Shown piece by piece: positions 18,501 to 27,328 of a DNA stretch of 64,000 bases. Location of the stretch: contig CAVSWT010000013.1 of NCBI GenBank assembly GCA_963731745.1, positions 62,001-126,000 of the forward strand. Reading direction: 5' to 3'. The stretch's first letter is position 1; each line of letters begins with the position of its first letter. This DNA comes from CAVSWT01 sp963731745. Its GTDB lineage: Bacteria; Bacteroidota; Ignavibacteria; Ignavibacteriales; Ignavibacteriaceae. A program made the translations under genes and the position numbers. The notes beneath the pieces are model-generated. The model did not search any database and was not told the origin of the DNA. It worked only from the letters and a program-made list of their open reading frames with translations.

Positions 18501-19648
18501 AGTAAACTATCTGAATCAAAATTGGTTGAAACTAAATTTCCATCTACTTTTACTTCTATAGTTGATTGATTTACACCAGCAGATTTCACTCCTGGCTTTA
18601 AAAGAGCTTTAAAATATACTCCGGAAGTATCGTGATTATAAACGGTTTGTTCCGGAGGTGTAATTAGTTTAATTCGAGCCATTGAATCGGCAACAGCATC
18701 AATTAAATTATTATTATCAGGAGTGTCTGCATATTTAGGTTCATCCGGATCATTTACCCAGAATTGACTATTCAATTTCATTTTATACTGATAGCTGCCA
18801 GGTTCCATATTTACAGTGCCTTCCCACAAATCTTTGCCTGCATTATATTTTAGCGGATTCAATGCGTCATTAAAATTATTAAATTCACCGGCAACAGAAA
18901 CATTTTTTATGTCTTGTGTTAGAAATGATAAAGAATTATTTGCATCATAATAAAAGTCAACGGGTACGATATAAACCACATAATCCGGATCGCGTTTAAA
19001 ATGAGAAGTTCTTGTCGCTGAACCAGCTGCTGAACTTACTTCTACGGTTACCGTATGATCACCAACATTTAATATAGGATTTGGCTGATATAAAAACTCT
19101 TTTTTTGCAGCATTATAATATTGCTGAGGGTTGGCAAGATCAGTTCCATCAATAGTTACTTTTAGTGAATTTAAATCCAATGGGTTCTCCGGAGTAAAAG
19201 CAAAGATTGCACGGATTGGTAAACCTGCGTCTGTAGTATCGACGAATTTATTTCCTTTTGAATTTACATTTCTCGGAAGCAAATAAGTAATCATCGGATC
19301 TTTAACTTCCAGCATCGAATTATTATTATCGTTTATATTTATTTCAGGATTGTCGGGATCGGTGTAAGAAAAGTTCCAATTAGCATCCATTACAAATTTG
19401 TAATTATGAACAACACCAATAGCAAGATTTATAGTTACTTCATATTCACCGTCATGATCAGGGTCGGTCATATTATCTTCAGGTAAATTATTTTGCCAGC
19501 CGTTAAAAGTTCCGGAAACACGTAATGTATCGAACCCCGAATAATCTGGTCTAAAATGTAAAGTAACAGGTAGAGTTTGTGATTGGATTGTCTGAGAAAT
19601 CAAAAGAAGAAGGCATGTTAAAAAAATAAAGTAAAAATTTTTTCTCAT
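15518..19648 (-). CDS. T9SS-secreted multidomain alpha-amylase (GH13)
   Basis: The 1376 aa cover a signal peptide (1-23), a CBM48/AMPK-type starch-binding domain (about 27-110), a second one (about 235-315), Ig-like/bacterial beta domains (about 330-850), a GH13 catalytic barrel (about 860-1230) and a T9SS type A sorting domain (about 1295-1376). GH13 motifs are DFVVNHTS, GFRCDVAWG with nucleophile Asp1022, EVFLEAE with acid/base Glu1052, and FVENHDEVR with Asp1114. It would hydrolyse starch or glycogen-like alpha-glucan at the surface. The start ATG at 19646-19648 has an AGGAG site. The fine specificity (amylase, neopullulanase-like) is open. Confidence 0.92.
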   Translation of the reverse strand: MRKNFYFIFLTCLLLLISQTIQSQTLPVTLHFRPDYSGFDTLRVSGTFNGWQNNLPEDNMTDPDHDGEYEVTINLAIGVVHNYKFVMDANWNFSYTDPDNPEININDNNNSMLEVKDPMITYLLPRNVNSKGNKFVDTTDAGLPIRAIFAFTPENPLDLNSLKVTIDGTDLANPQQYYNAAKKEFLYQPNPILNVGDHTVTVEVSSAAGSATRTSHFKRDPDYVVYIVPVDFYYDANNSLSFLTQDIKNVSVAGEFNNFNDALNPLKYNAGKDLWEGTVNMEPGSYQYKMKLNSQFWVNDPDEPKYADTPDNNNLIDAVADSMARIKLITPPEQTVYNHDTSGVYFKALLKPGVKSAGVNQSTIEVKVDGNLVSTNFDSDSLLVSADVNFTGEGRHTVSVSYSNIENVSAQEIYSYGVYSNGTGKLIVDAIYDEPYTYPAGVDDGSGDILSTRIDETSLHDSLQFIIKMRKISDRTRIGMIISNPTTTIVNDPIGFDIKTFEWQDNGLMALIGAPGNAFENTSKENRFITSRTPLTYSDLLLDINSDAVTANEFRFKVSLQLLDSLLSGWTNERYIYLFSYLAAEDKSGSSYEVTSGDGGIDTNEDPDIYDAAFIRSGFWQNRMLANYIPAGQKMGPSLVRLDGKGRGILSLKSKDISDSLAAYGPVITILTPGVEYFHPEVTIHGTLSDTAIHTLSFFYNSVQTAKAVVNGEFAVPVTLKSGDNSVYVSATDSKGFTSTSKTIVLSYNPDVTPSISVSGTVNNNKVTLTATASSPENLGLTYTWSQDLRNPVVVNITPSGSTAEIDMSSTDGEYYFNVRVRDAKARIKTARMLVKVENGIVRIPNINEHSAWIDDAIVYEIYPRSFSDQGGFLGVIDKIPYMKELGINTIWFMPIYKGPTIHGYEITDYYGFEEDYGTEAEFKQMMLELKNANIKVLLDFVVNHTSIQHPFMQNVFEYREYSPYADFYIWSGEPGNSNFDYLFDWATLPNLNHQNPDVRKYFIDVAEHWVRAYDIDGFRCDVAWGVEQRSHLFWPEWRERLKNIKPEVFLEAEASSSDSTFFQKRFDSANNWDLRTKLLGAISGTNSIDDFNNEVMRHYNSYARPFQFVENHDEVRMTSSFDSKRSELAHSILFTLNGVPLIYSGGEVGEKTNRGKIDWSDPDNLTPYFKKLIQIRKQFVHNPELTRINNSEPSKIYTYASTSGKNILITAANFKNEIISNSIDISGLPWDGTSKYYLTNLIDGTVNEVLPSQRNNFLINLNENQAKIFYYGTDSVTVDVSDENILTVKQFKLFQNYPNPFNPNTKIKYQIPLEEKVTLKIYDILGREVSTLVNEIKSAGIHEINFNASNLASGVYFYRITAGNYSDIKKIVLLK
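15531..15754 (-). repeat. 224-bp direct repeat (T9SS domain coding), copy 2
   Basis: Second copy, in the amylase gene; about 98 % identical to 14282-14505, including synonymous sites, so it is recent duplication or gene conversion rather than protein-level constraint. Confidence 0.9.
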
Positions 19649-19861
19649 AAATTTACTCTCCTAAAAATAATCGGAAGGAACTAATTTGCTTAAAAATTGC
19701 CAAACAATTAATAAAACATAATGATATAAAATTTCAAAAACTATCTGAAAAATTATAACAATATTCAGAACATTTATATCCCCTTATGTTTTTTTTGCAT
19801 ATTAATTTTTATTTAAAATTAACGATAATAGAGAAACAGAAATAATTTCAGTGGAGCAATC

Positions 19862-21046
19862 GTGAAAAAAATCTATACCCTCGTTCTTGTTTTTTTAACC
19901 ATTATAATTTTAACATCCTGCAGTAAAGATGCTGAAAAAGATAACTCAGTTGTTGCGCCTCCATACGAAGAACCAAGAGGAACTTATTCCGATACCGCTT
20001 CATTGGAAACGATAGCCAGGAACCTGGACGTATATGTGCCTACATGGAAAGAACTGGAACGTTTCACTAATAACGCAGCAAGGCTATCCTTACCAGATTT
20101 TATTGTTAACATTGCGCCTGGCCCTACAGGCTGGGGTTCTTCAATAACAATCAACAGGTCTCTGGATTTATTTGACGATTTCTATAATAGTTCATGGCCA
20201 AATGATATGTCAAGCGCTATTTTTACAATGATGCCTCCATACACCGACCCATCCGGGCAGGATGAGATCTTTCCATTGTCTGGCGAGTACTTTGATAAAA
20301 AGTTAAGATCTACCACAGTTGTATTTTTAAGAGAGAAATCTCTCGGCAGACCAACATTATTTGTTAATTTTTATCCTCCTCATATTGAATCACCAATATT
20401 TTCTTCTGAAGCAGAAGTAAGACAGTGGATTGATGAAAAATTTCTTCCGGAAAAAAGAGAAGAGGCGAAAGCGGCTGAACTGATGAAAGCGGAATTCATG
20501 ATTGCCTGGCCTCTTGAATTTGATCAGTTTATAAAAAGTCTGGGCGGTTATCACGATGGCGGATTTATAACTAATTATTCAGATGACCAGATTCTTTCAT
20601 TTGCCGAAGAAATAAAAAATAAAATAAGGGATGAGGTAAAACAGTATTTTCACGGGAAGCTGGTTGCACACAGCTATAACAATTATGTTACACAGGACAG
20701 CTTATGGGACAGGTTTAATTATATCGGCTTTGATGAAATACATTTTAGCTTGTTCCCAAATTTTGATGTTGAAACCACCGCACATTATATGGATGTACAA
20801 ATTCATCATTACACCAAAATTGTACAAAACAGCGGGAATATTCCATGGTCTGCTGCAGCAATATGTGTTTACCGAAAAGCTTTTACTCAAACCAATCTTG
20901 CTGGTATGGAAAAGGAAATTTATGCAACTGTTTTTGCAAAACTCGAAAATGCACCTATTCCCCCTCGGGGTATTGCTGTGGATGTAAGCGAAATGGTTAC
21001 AGATGAAGCAAGAAATTATATAAAGAATTATCTTAAGAGCAAATAA
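19862..21046 (+). CDS. lipoprotein of unknown function, possibly a TIM-barrel glycosidase-like protein
   Basis: A 394 aa lipoprotein with a lipobox at LTSCS (Cys20). The mature part has features of a barrel enzyme: W-rich loops, GFDEIHFSLFPNFDVETTAHY near residue 290, a long helix EEKREEAKAAELMKAEF near 200, and a late IPWSAAAICVYRKAF strand. The middle loosely recalls glycoside hydrolases that act on glycans, but I cannot name a family or point to catalytic residues with confidence. The start is a GTG at 19862 supported by GTGGAG at 19851-19856. It is divergent from the amylase, so a role in the same glucan uptake is possible but unproven. Confidence 0.75.
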   Translation: MKKIYTLVLVFLTIIILTSCSKDAEKDNSVVAPPYEEPRGTYSDTASLETIARNLDVYVPTWKELERFTNNAARLSLPDFIVNIAPGPTGWGSSITINRSLDLFDDFYNSSWPNDMSSAIFTMMPPYTDPSGQDEIFPLSGEYFDKKLRSTTVVFLREKSLGRPTLFVNFYPPHIESPIFSSEAEVRQWIDEKFLPEKREEAKAAELMKAEFMIAWPLEFDQFIKSLGGYHDGGFITNYSDDQILSFAEEIKNKIRDEVKQYFHGKLVAHSYNNYVTQDSLWDRFNYIGFDEIHFSLFPNFDVETTAHYMDVQIHHYTKIVQNSGNIPWSAAAICVYRKAFTQTNLAGMEKEIYATVFAKLENAPIPPRGIAVDVSEMVTDEARNYIKNYLKSK

Positions 21047-21498
21047 AAGATTGAGAATTTAGACATTGTAAAACAGCGGTTTACGCATATACTTTATTTA
21101 ATGTTGCCTCAATAACCTTTACTAATAATTCTTGTTTGCACAAACTGATATTCAAAAGGTAGTGTTTCTCTAGTTCGTCATATTGTACTCTTATCTGAAT
21201 TAGTCATTACAAAGATTTACGACAAACGAGACTGAGATTAGCGGCGTTCAAATACAGCACAATAATAATCTCATCTTTTACAATCAGAATCATATTCCCT
21301 CTCGGTAGAATCTCCCATAGTTTATTTCATATCAGCAAATTGTTTGGGGAACTACGTTACCGTCTTGCAAAAATTTCGTACAAACTGGTGGTTCATTTTA
21401 TTTTTGATTTAAATATTAGTTTCTAGTATTCAAAAAAATCCATCGCCAAAAAATAATTTCAGCGATGGATTTAATTATCAATATTAAGTTTATTTGAT
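21047..21498. other. convergent intergenic region (about 450 bp)
   Basis: No ORF or repeat is visible apart from a strong terminator hairpin at 21436-21473 between the convergent lipoprotein and BON genes. Confidence 0.5.
21436..21473 (-). terminator. bidirectional terminator hairpin
   Basis: Arms AAATCCATCGC and GCGATGGATTT are flanked by A and T runs, so it can stop the BON gene (minus) and, in the other direction, read-through from the lipoprotein gene. Confidence 0.8.
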
Positions 21499-22242
21499 TT
21501 AGCTACTCATATCAGGATTTACTTCCAGATTATTAATAACACGCACAATACCTAACACACTTGAAAATTCATCCTTAATATTATTTTTTGTCCATAAATC
21601 ACTCACCGTACCAGATACAGTAGCGACTCCATCATTTACCGAAATATTAACATTTTTAGGATTAGTTAAAGGGAATTCATCAAGCAAAGTAGAGTGTAAA
21701 ACATCTTCTAAATTTTCATCAGATAATGCTTTTGTTACCGGCAGCAGTTCAATATTATTGGCCAAACTTTTTACACCTTTTTCGGATGATGCAATGGTTA
21801 CTGCCTCTAATTTTTCTCTAAAAAAACTAACCTTTCCGGATAAGATAACTAGTCCATTATCAACATTAACATTTATTTTATTAGGTTCTTTAATAAGACT
21901 ATTCCGATTTAAATCTTCCCGTATATTAGTTTTAATTATATTATCCGGCAGCATTTCAGTTTGAACTACAATATTATTGGATATCTTTTTCACACCTTTA
22001 ACATGCGATACAATTTCAAATATCCTTAGCTTGTCATAATATGAATTTACAGTTCCTTCCAATTTGATATCGCCGTTACCTAAATTTGATACTTCATATT
22101 TTTCCGGAGAATATCTATTTGAAATTGCTGTTCTTACTTTTTCAGTTAATTCACCGTTATTATTTGACAAAGCAATCTGTGATGCTGCAAATACCATAAT
22201 AATCGAAAGTGCAAATATCAATTTTAATTTTAATATCTTCAT
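21499..22242 (-). CDS. periplasmic protein with three BON domains
   Basis: The 247 aa have a signal peptide (about 1-26, ending ALSN) and three BON repeats of about 70 residues each. Each repeat has the VxVxxGxVxLxGxV strand (GDIKLEGTV, GLVILSGKV, GVATVSGTV) followed by a helix and GVKxxxNNI(V/E). BON domains bind phospholipid or envelope components and occur in osmotic-stress proteins such as OsmY. A ribosome site GGAAGGAG precedes the ATG. It is monocistronic. The precise ligand is unknown. Confidence 0.92.
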   Translation of the reverse strand: MKILKLKLIFALSIIMVFAASQIALSNNNGELTEKVRTAISNRYSPEKYEVSNLGNGDIKLEGTVNSYYDKLRIFEIVSHVKGVKKISNNIVVQTEMLPDNIIKTNIREDLNRNSLIKEPNKINVNVDNGLVILSGKVSFFREKLEAVTIASSEKGVKSLANNIELLPVTKALSDENLEDVLHSTLLDEFPLTNPKNVNISVNDGVATVSGTVSDLWTKNNIKDEFSSVLGIVRVINNLEVNPDMSS

Positions 22243-22513
22243 GATTCTTCACTCCTTCCATCATAATTTGTTATTAATTATAAAATAAAAAAATACATAA
22301 CTATCTCAATGATTTAGATCAAAATTTGAATAAATCATAAAATAATATTGAGGTTTAAACCCAATTCTTTTAAATTGAAAATGCGAAAACAACTCTAGTA
22401 CAGATTTGATGAATAGGAGAGCAAATTTGATTAAAACTTGAATCGATTCATAAATATAAAATATAGCTGAATGCTTAATTGCATTTCTTTTTTACCAAAA
22501 AAAATAAAATAAA

Positions 22514-23221
22514 ATGATCGCAAGAATTGCTGGCTATGGATATTTAATAATATTTCTTTCCGGTTTCTTCGCTAATTTTTTTGTGCTGGAAAACCTGTTT
22601 GTTGCCGATAATGCATCTGCCACAATGAAAAATATTTTGGCAAATGAAACTATTTTCCGGTTCGGTATTTTGAGCTTCATAATTATGGTTATTTTTGATT
22701 TAGTTGTAGCCTGGGCGCTTTATCTTTTCCTTAAACCAATTAACAAATACCTTTCACTTCTTGCCGCATGGTTTAGACTAGTAAACTGTGCCATTTTTGG
22801 TGCCGCATTGTTTAATTTGATTAGCGGTTTGAATATTGCCACTGAAGTTGAATATCTAACCGCAATTGAAATTAGCATACACGAAGCCCAAATAATGATA
22901 TTGTTAAATGCATTTAATTATACATGGCTGATTGGATTAATATTTTTTGGTATTCATTTGTTTTTTATCGGTTATATAATTGTGCGTTCGGTTAACATTC
23001 CAAAATGGTTAGGCATTCTTCTAATTATTGCTTCCACAGGTTATTTGATTGACAGCTTTGCAAATCTTCTATTGCCGGTCTATGATAATTATAAGCAGAT
23101 ATTTCAGATGATAGTTTTTGTGCCGGGAGTAATCGGAGAATTTTCATTTTGTGTTTGGTTAATATTCAAAGGATCTAAAATACCAGAAAGTAAATTTGGA
23201 GGCATAATTGAGAGTTGTTGA
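22514..23221 (+). CDS. DUF4386 family membrane protein
   Basis: The 235 aa have about six hydrophobic helices, at residues 8-25, 50-75, 82-105, 130-155, 170-190 and 205-225. The opening ARIAGYGYLIIFLSGFFANF and the Trp-Phe-Arg-Leu turn after helix 3 are typical of the DUF4386 family. The molecular role of the family is unknown. It overlaps the next gene by 14 bases, so the two are translationally coupled. Confidence 0.85.
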   Translation: MIARIAGYGYLIIFLSGFFANFFVLENLFVADNASATMKNILANETIFRFGILSFIIMVIFDLVVAWALYLFLKPINKYLSLLAAWFRLVNCAIFGAALFNLISGLNIATEVEYLTAIEISIHEAQIMILLNAFNYTWLIGLIFFGIHLFFIGYIIVRSVNIPKWLGILLIIASTGYLIDSFANLLLPVYDNYKQIFQMIVFVPGVIGEFSFCVWLIFKGSKIPESKFGGIIESC

Positions 23222-24182
23222 ATATAAAAATTATGGTCCGCCTGAAGTTCTTAAAATCGTGGGATTGGAAAAACCCGTTCCACAGGACAATGAAGTATTG
23301 ATAAAAATTCATTCAACAACAGTAACTGCTGTTGATTCGATATTCCGAAGTGGAAAATCTTATTTTGCACGTATGGCAACAGGCCTCACAAAGCCAAAAA
23401 TAAAAATACTGGGATCGGAGTTTGCCGGAGAAATTGAATCCGTTGGAAAAAATGTAAAGTCCTTTAAAAAAGGCGATAGAGTTTTTGGAGACAGCAGTAA
23501 AAAAAACAGCTCTCACGCAGAATATATTTCATTGCCTGAAGAAAGTCCAATAACATTAATTCCGGAAAATATCAATTATGATGAAGCAGCTTCCGTTCCC
23601 TATGGCTCATTAACAGCACTGCCATTTATTAGAGATAACGGCAATATAAAACCCGGCCATAAAATATTAATAATTGGAGCTTCTGGCTCAGTGGGTTCCT
23701 TCGCAGTACAATTTGCAAAACACTTTGGTGCAGAAGTTACAGGTATTTGCAGCTCATATAATCTGGAATTGGTTAATTCATTAGGTGCAGATAAAGTAAT
23801 CGATTATACCGAAGAAGATTTTACAAATAACGGTGAGAAATATGATATTATTTTTGATACAGTTGGGAAGAGTTCATTTTCTGAATGCAAAAACTCACTT
23901 AATGCCTCTGGTAAATATTTAACAACTGTAATTGGAATACCGATTTTACTGCAAATGTTAATGACATCGATTTCCGGAAAAAAGAAAGCAGTCATCGCAT
24001 TCACAGGACTCCGGCCCGATAAGGATAAATTGAAGGATCTTCTATTTATAAAAGACTTGCTTCAAAAGAATAAATTAAAACCAATAATTGACAAACAATT
24101 TCCATTTGAGAAAATTGTAGATGCACACAGGTATGTGGATAAAGGGCACAAGAAGGGAAATGTAGTAATTAATATTAGTTAA
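23208..24182 (+). CDS. zinc-independent NAD(P)-dependent medium-chain oxidoreductase (quinone oxidoreductase type)
   Basis: The 324 aa follow the MDR layout: an N-terminal GroES-like domain (residues about 1-120, with GxEFAGEIESVGKNV) and a Rossmann domain with the nucleotide motif GASGSVGSFAVQFAKHFGAEVTG at about 150. No structural-zinc cysteine cluster is seen, so it resembles the quinone oxidoreductase or NAD(P)-dependent alcohol dehydrogenase group. The start is TTG at 23208, preceded by TTTGGAGG, and lies inside the DUF4386 gene. Substrate cannot be inferred. Confidence 0.9.
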   Translation: MRVVEYKNYGPPEVLKIVGLEKPVPQDNEVLIKIHSTTVTAVDSIFRSGKSYFARMATGLTKPKIKILGSEFAGEIESVGKNVKSFKKGDRVFGDSSKKNSSHAEYISLPEESPITLIPENINYDEAASVPYGSLTALPFIRDNGNIKPGHKILIIGASGSVGSFAVQFAKHFGAEVTGICSSYNLELVNSLGADKVIDYTEEDFTNNGEKYDIIFDTVGKSSFSECKNSLNASGKYLTTVIGIPILLQMLMTSISGKKKAVIAFTGLRPDKDKLKDLLFIKDLLQKNKLKPIIDKQFPFEKIVDAHRYVDKGHKKGNVVINIS

Positions 24183-24395
24183 GTTAAAAATTAATCTTGT
24201 AATAAAATAAGTAAAGATGAAATGTGATATATACAATATTTATCTACTTTAAATAATTCATGGTAAATAACTTGATAAATCATAGAGTGGAACTTTAGTA
24301 AATATAACATTGAAAGAATTGGCTGGCAGTTTTACAGCAGTACGTTAGAATTAAATGAATTTCAAGTTCGTGAAAATTAAAACTAGGCTAAAAAC

Positions 24396-25212
24396 ATGAA
24401 AATAAAGCTCAACAATCTTCTCGCTTATTTTTTTTATTGCAAGTATCCAAATCTCATTTGCACAGCAAACTAATAAAGTTTTAATCGTACAGGATGAATT
24501 GCCGGCTGTTAAGGTCTTAAGTAAATTTTTAAGCGACGAAGGTAATCTGAAAATTGAAATAGTCACTCAAGATTCACTTCCATCAAAATTTTCTGATTAT
24601 AAAGCCGTTATATATTACATACACAAAAATCTCTATGAGAGCGCGGAAACAGCAATAATTAATTACACTAAAAATGGTGGTAAATTTATTTGTTTGCACC
24701 ACTCAATAAGTTCGGGCAAAGTAAACAATAAATATTATTTTGATTTCTTGGGCATTCAACTAGACCATGCTGAACTTTCACCAAACCCGGTAAAACCGGG
24801 TGAAGGTTATGGCTGGTTTCATGATGGTAATAAAGGAATTGAATATAGTCTTGTAAATTTGAATCCAAACAATTTTATAACGAGCAATAAAGTAACCTGG
24901 AATCAGCAAGTAACATATAAATCTTCCGATGAACCATCAGTTATGAGGATATACCCTGCAATTACTTTAAAGAATACAGAAGCATATATGAATCACAAAT
25001 TCACAGACGGCAGGGAAAAAACTGTTTTATGCGGTATAAAATTTTACGATACAAGGAATGGTGAATTATTTATGCAGGATAGAGCAGTGTGGTATAAAAA
25101 TTATGGTAAAGGAATTATCTATTATTTTATGCCTGGTCACAGTGTCTCTGATTATGAAAATAGAAACGTTGCTCAAATGATTTTAAATGCAATAAATTTT
25201 GATATGAATTAA
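24396..25212 (+). pseudogene. secreted ThuA-like protein, frameshifted in a T8 run
   Basis: ThuA domains have a type-1 glutamine amidotransferase-like fold and occur in sugar-utilisation enzymes. The intact frame (SLIFFIASIQISFAQQTNKVLIVQ onward) has no start in good context; only a TTG at 24499 is available, inside the first strand. An ATG at 24396 (MKIKLNNLLAYFF) is in another frame, and removing one T from the run of eight at 24428-24435 joins it to give a signal peptide ending SFAQ. The body includes GGKFICLHHS and GKGIIYYFMPGHSVSDYEN. It is either a homopolymer sequence error or a phase-variable gene. The corrected product is about 272 aa. Confidence 0.8.
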
Positions 25213-25430
25213 TGTTTTTATAAACAGACATTCAATTATACATTCTCATTTGGACTTCATTTTTAAGTACGCCTTCGATTTTACGAAAGACAATTTATTT
25301 TACTTAAATTCTTTTTTGGGATTTTGGAATAATTTCAACTGAATATAAAACCCATCTTTTAAATTTGTTTATTTAATATCCCCTCCGGCTGCATATTTTA
25401 CATTTTAAAAAAAAGATAAATAAAACTTGC

Positions 25431-25472
25431 GTAGTTACTTAACTACACTTATATTTGTAGTCAAGTAACTAC
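25431..25472 (+). promoter_or_regulatory. two palindromic operators upstream of the arsR-type gene
   Basis: GTAGTTACTTAACTAC (25431-25446) and GTAGTCAAGTAACTAC (25457-25472) are each nearly palindromic and are inverted copies of one another (15 of 16 bases match), centred 26 bases apart. They lie 18-60 bases before the ArsR start codon, where an autorepressor would bind, with an AT-rich TATATTTG stretch between them that could be the -10 region. Confidence 0.75.
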
Positions 25473-25489
25473 ATAATAATATTAGACGA

Positions 25490-25804
25490 ATGAAAATACG
25501 AAGAGATATATTTCAAGCCATAGCTGACCCAACAAGAAGAGCCATACTGCTTTTAGTTGCATCACAGTCTATGACTGCAGGATCCATAGCTGCAAATTTT
25601 AATACAGCTAGGCCGACTGTCTCAAAACATTTGCAAATTCTTACAGAATGTGAATTGCTTGAACAACAGAAAAGCGGAAGAGAAATTTACTATCAATTAA
25701 ACCCACAAAAGATAAAAGAACTAGCAGACTTTATTGAACCGTTTCGACAATTTTGGGACGATAGATTTAATAAATTGGAAACTGTGATGAAGAATTATAA
25801 ATAA
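25490..25804 (+). CDS. ArsR-family winged-helix repressor
   Basis: The 104 aa are a complete ArsR-type winged helix: ADPTRRAILLLVASQSMTA, the recognition helix TARPTVSKHLQILTECELLEQQKSGRE and a C-terminal helix. There is no metal-binding Cys cluster, so it belongs to the group found next to SRPBCC (AHSA1) genes rather than arsenic sensors. It is the first gene of a four-gene operon with short gaps (12, 5 and 21 bases). It probably represses the operon through the palindromes at 25431-25472. Confidence 0.93.
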   Translation: MKIRRDIFQAIADPTRRAILLLVASQSMTAGSIAANFNTARPTVSKHLQILTECELLEQQKSGREIYYQLNPQKIKELADFIEPFRQFWDDRFNKLETVMKNYK

Positions 25805-25816
25805 AGGATAAATCTT

Positions 25817-26284
25817 ATGGAACTAAAAACAAAGGTTAAAGCTGAAGATGGTAAACAGGATTTATTAATTACAAGAGAATTTGATTTGCCATTAGAATTA
25901 CTTTTTAAAGCTTATATAGAGCCCAATCTTGTTGAGCAATGGATGGGAACTAAAGTGCTTGAGCTTCAAAGTAAAAAGCATGGAAGCTATCAATTTGAAA
26001 CTAAAGATTCTCAAGGGAAAGTTGTTTTTAAAGCTAATGGTGTAATCCACGAGCTGAATCTGAACCAGAAGATCACACGAACTTTTGAAATGGAGAATAC
26101 ACCGTTTGGTGTTCAGCTTGAGATATACAAATTTGAAAAACTAACAGATAAAACAAGCAAACTCAATATGCATGTAATTTATGAATCGGCAGCACAACGA
26201 GACCAAGTTTTAAAATTACCTTTTGCTCAAGGAATAAATATGGCGCATAACCGAATACAAGATATTTTAAACAAGATAAAATAA
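25817..26284 (+). CDS. SRPBCC / AHSA1 family protein
   Basis: The 155 aa have the START-like SRPBCC fold with LLITREFDLPLELLFKAYIEPNLVEQWMGT, the common opening of the AHSA1 (Hsp90 activator-like) bacterial branch. The fold forms a hydrophobic ligand cavity. Pairing with an ArsR regulator is frequent in bacteria; the ligand is not known. It has a good AAGGAT site upstream. Confidence 0.92.
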   Translation: MELKTKVKAEDGKQDLLITREFDLPLELLFKAYIEPNLVEQWMGTKVLELQSKKHGSYQFETKDSQGKVVFKANGVIHELNLNQKITRTFEMENTPFGVQLEIYKFEKLTDKTSKLNMHVIYESAAQRDQVLKLPFAQGINMAHNRIQDILNKIK

Positions 26285-26289
26285 TCTCT

Positions 26290-26691
26290 ATGACAAAATT
26301 AAAACTGCCTGAAGGCAAAGTTCGTAAAATTATATATTGGTTCGTAACTATTTGGCTGGCATTAGGAATGGTATCAACCGGAATAGTACAATTAATTAGG
26401 TCAAAAGATGGACAGGGCGGCGTTGATATGATTACTCATTTAGGTTATCCTGTTTATTTATTAACGTTACTGGGCGTTTGTAAAATATTAGGAGTTGTAG
26501 CAGTTCTTATCCCTAAATTTCCTTTACTAAAGGAATGGGCTTATGCCGGATTTTTCTTTGTAATGATTGGAGCGATTTTTTCGCACATAGCATCGAACGA
26601 TTCTTTAAGCACAATATTTCCAGCATTATTACTTCTTATCTTAACAATGTTGTCCTGGTATTTTAGGCCTATGAATAGAAAAATTATTTAA
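26290..26691 (+). CDS. DoxX-like membrane protein
   Basis: The 133 aa contain four hydrophobic helices (about residues 13-33, 52-76, 82-103, 106-127) and the DoxX-like GIVQL, HLGYPVYLLTLLGVCKILGVVAVLIP pattern. DoxX-like proteins are small inner-membrane proteins of unclear redox or transport role. It is third in the ArsR operon, only five bases after the SRPBCC gene. Confidence 0.88.
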   Translation: MTKLKLPEGKVRKIIYWFVTIWLALGMVSTGIVQLIRSKDGQGGVDMITHLGYPVYLLTLLGVCKILGVVAVLIPKFPLLKEWAYAGFFFVMIGAIFSHIASNDSLSTIFPALLLLILTMLSWYFRPMNRKII

Positions 26692-26712
26692 ATAAAAAAT
26701 TAAGAGGATGAT

Positions 26713-27279
26713 ATGAGCAATAAAAAAAAATTGTCCCCGGAACAAAGTGAAAAACTAATCAACACATTGAAAACTCGCTTTGAGAAAAACATGAATCGTC
26801 ACAAAGACATTAAATGGGAAGATGTACAAGCAAAATTAAAAAAAGCAAATTCAGAAAAACTATGGTCGTTAAATGAAATGGAAACAACCGGGGGCGAACC
26901 AGATGTTGTGGGTAAAGATAAAAAATCCGGTGAATTTATTTTTTATGATTGTTCAGAAGAAAGCCCTAAAGGCCGCAGAAGTCTTTGTTACGACCGAGAA
27001 GCACTGGAATCAAGGAAAGAATTTAAACCAAAAAATAACGCAATTGATATGGCTGCTTCCATAGGCATTGAACTTTTATCGGAAGAAGAATACCGGGAGC
27101 TTCAGAAATTAGGAAATTTCGACATGAAAACATCAAGCTGGGTGAAAACACCTGCTGAAATTAGAAAACTTGGCGGGGCAATTTTTTGCGATTTCCGATA
27201 CAACACTGTATTTGTCTATCACAATGGTGCCGAATCATATTATGCTGCTAGAGGTTTCCGCGGTTCGTTAAAGGTTTGA
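26713..27279 (+). CDS. DUF4256 family protein
   Basis: The 188 aa match the DUF4256 family by the LKTRFEKNMNRH opening, the W.LNEMETTGGEPDVVG core, the CSEESPKGRRSLCYDREALE segment and the C-terminal GGAIFCDFRY..VFVYHNGAESYYAARGFRG. It is soluble, with no signal peptide. Its role is unknown; it is last in the ArsR operon, with an AGAGG site before the ATG. Confidence 0.9.
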   Translation: MSNKKKLSPEQSEKLINTLKTRFEKNMNRHKDIKWEDVQAKLKKANSEKLWSLNEMETTGGEPDVVGKDKKSGEFIFYDCSEESPKGRRSLCYDREALESRKEFKPKNNAIDMAASIGIELLSEEEYRELQKLGNFDMKTSSWVKTPAEIRKLGGAIFCDFRYNTVFVYHNGAESYYAARGFRGSLKV

Positions 27280-27328
27280 ATTCTTGTATCCTTAGCGGCT
27301 TTTAAAATGAAAATATGCTTTAATCAAA

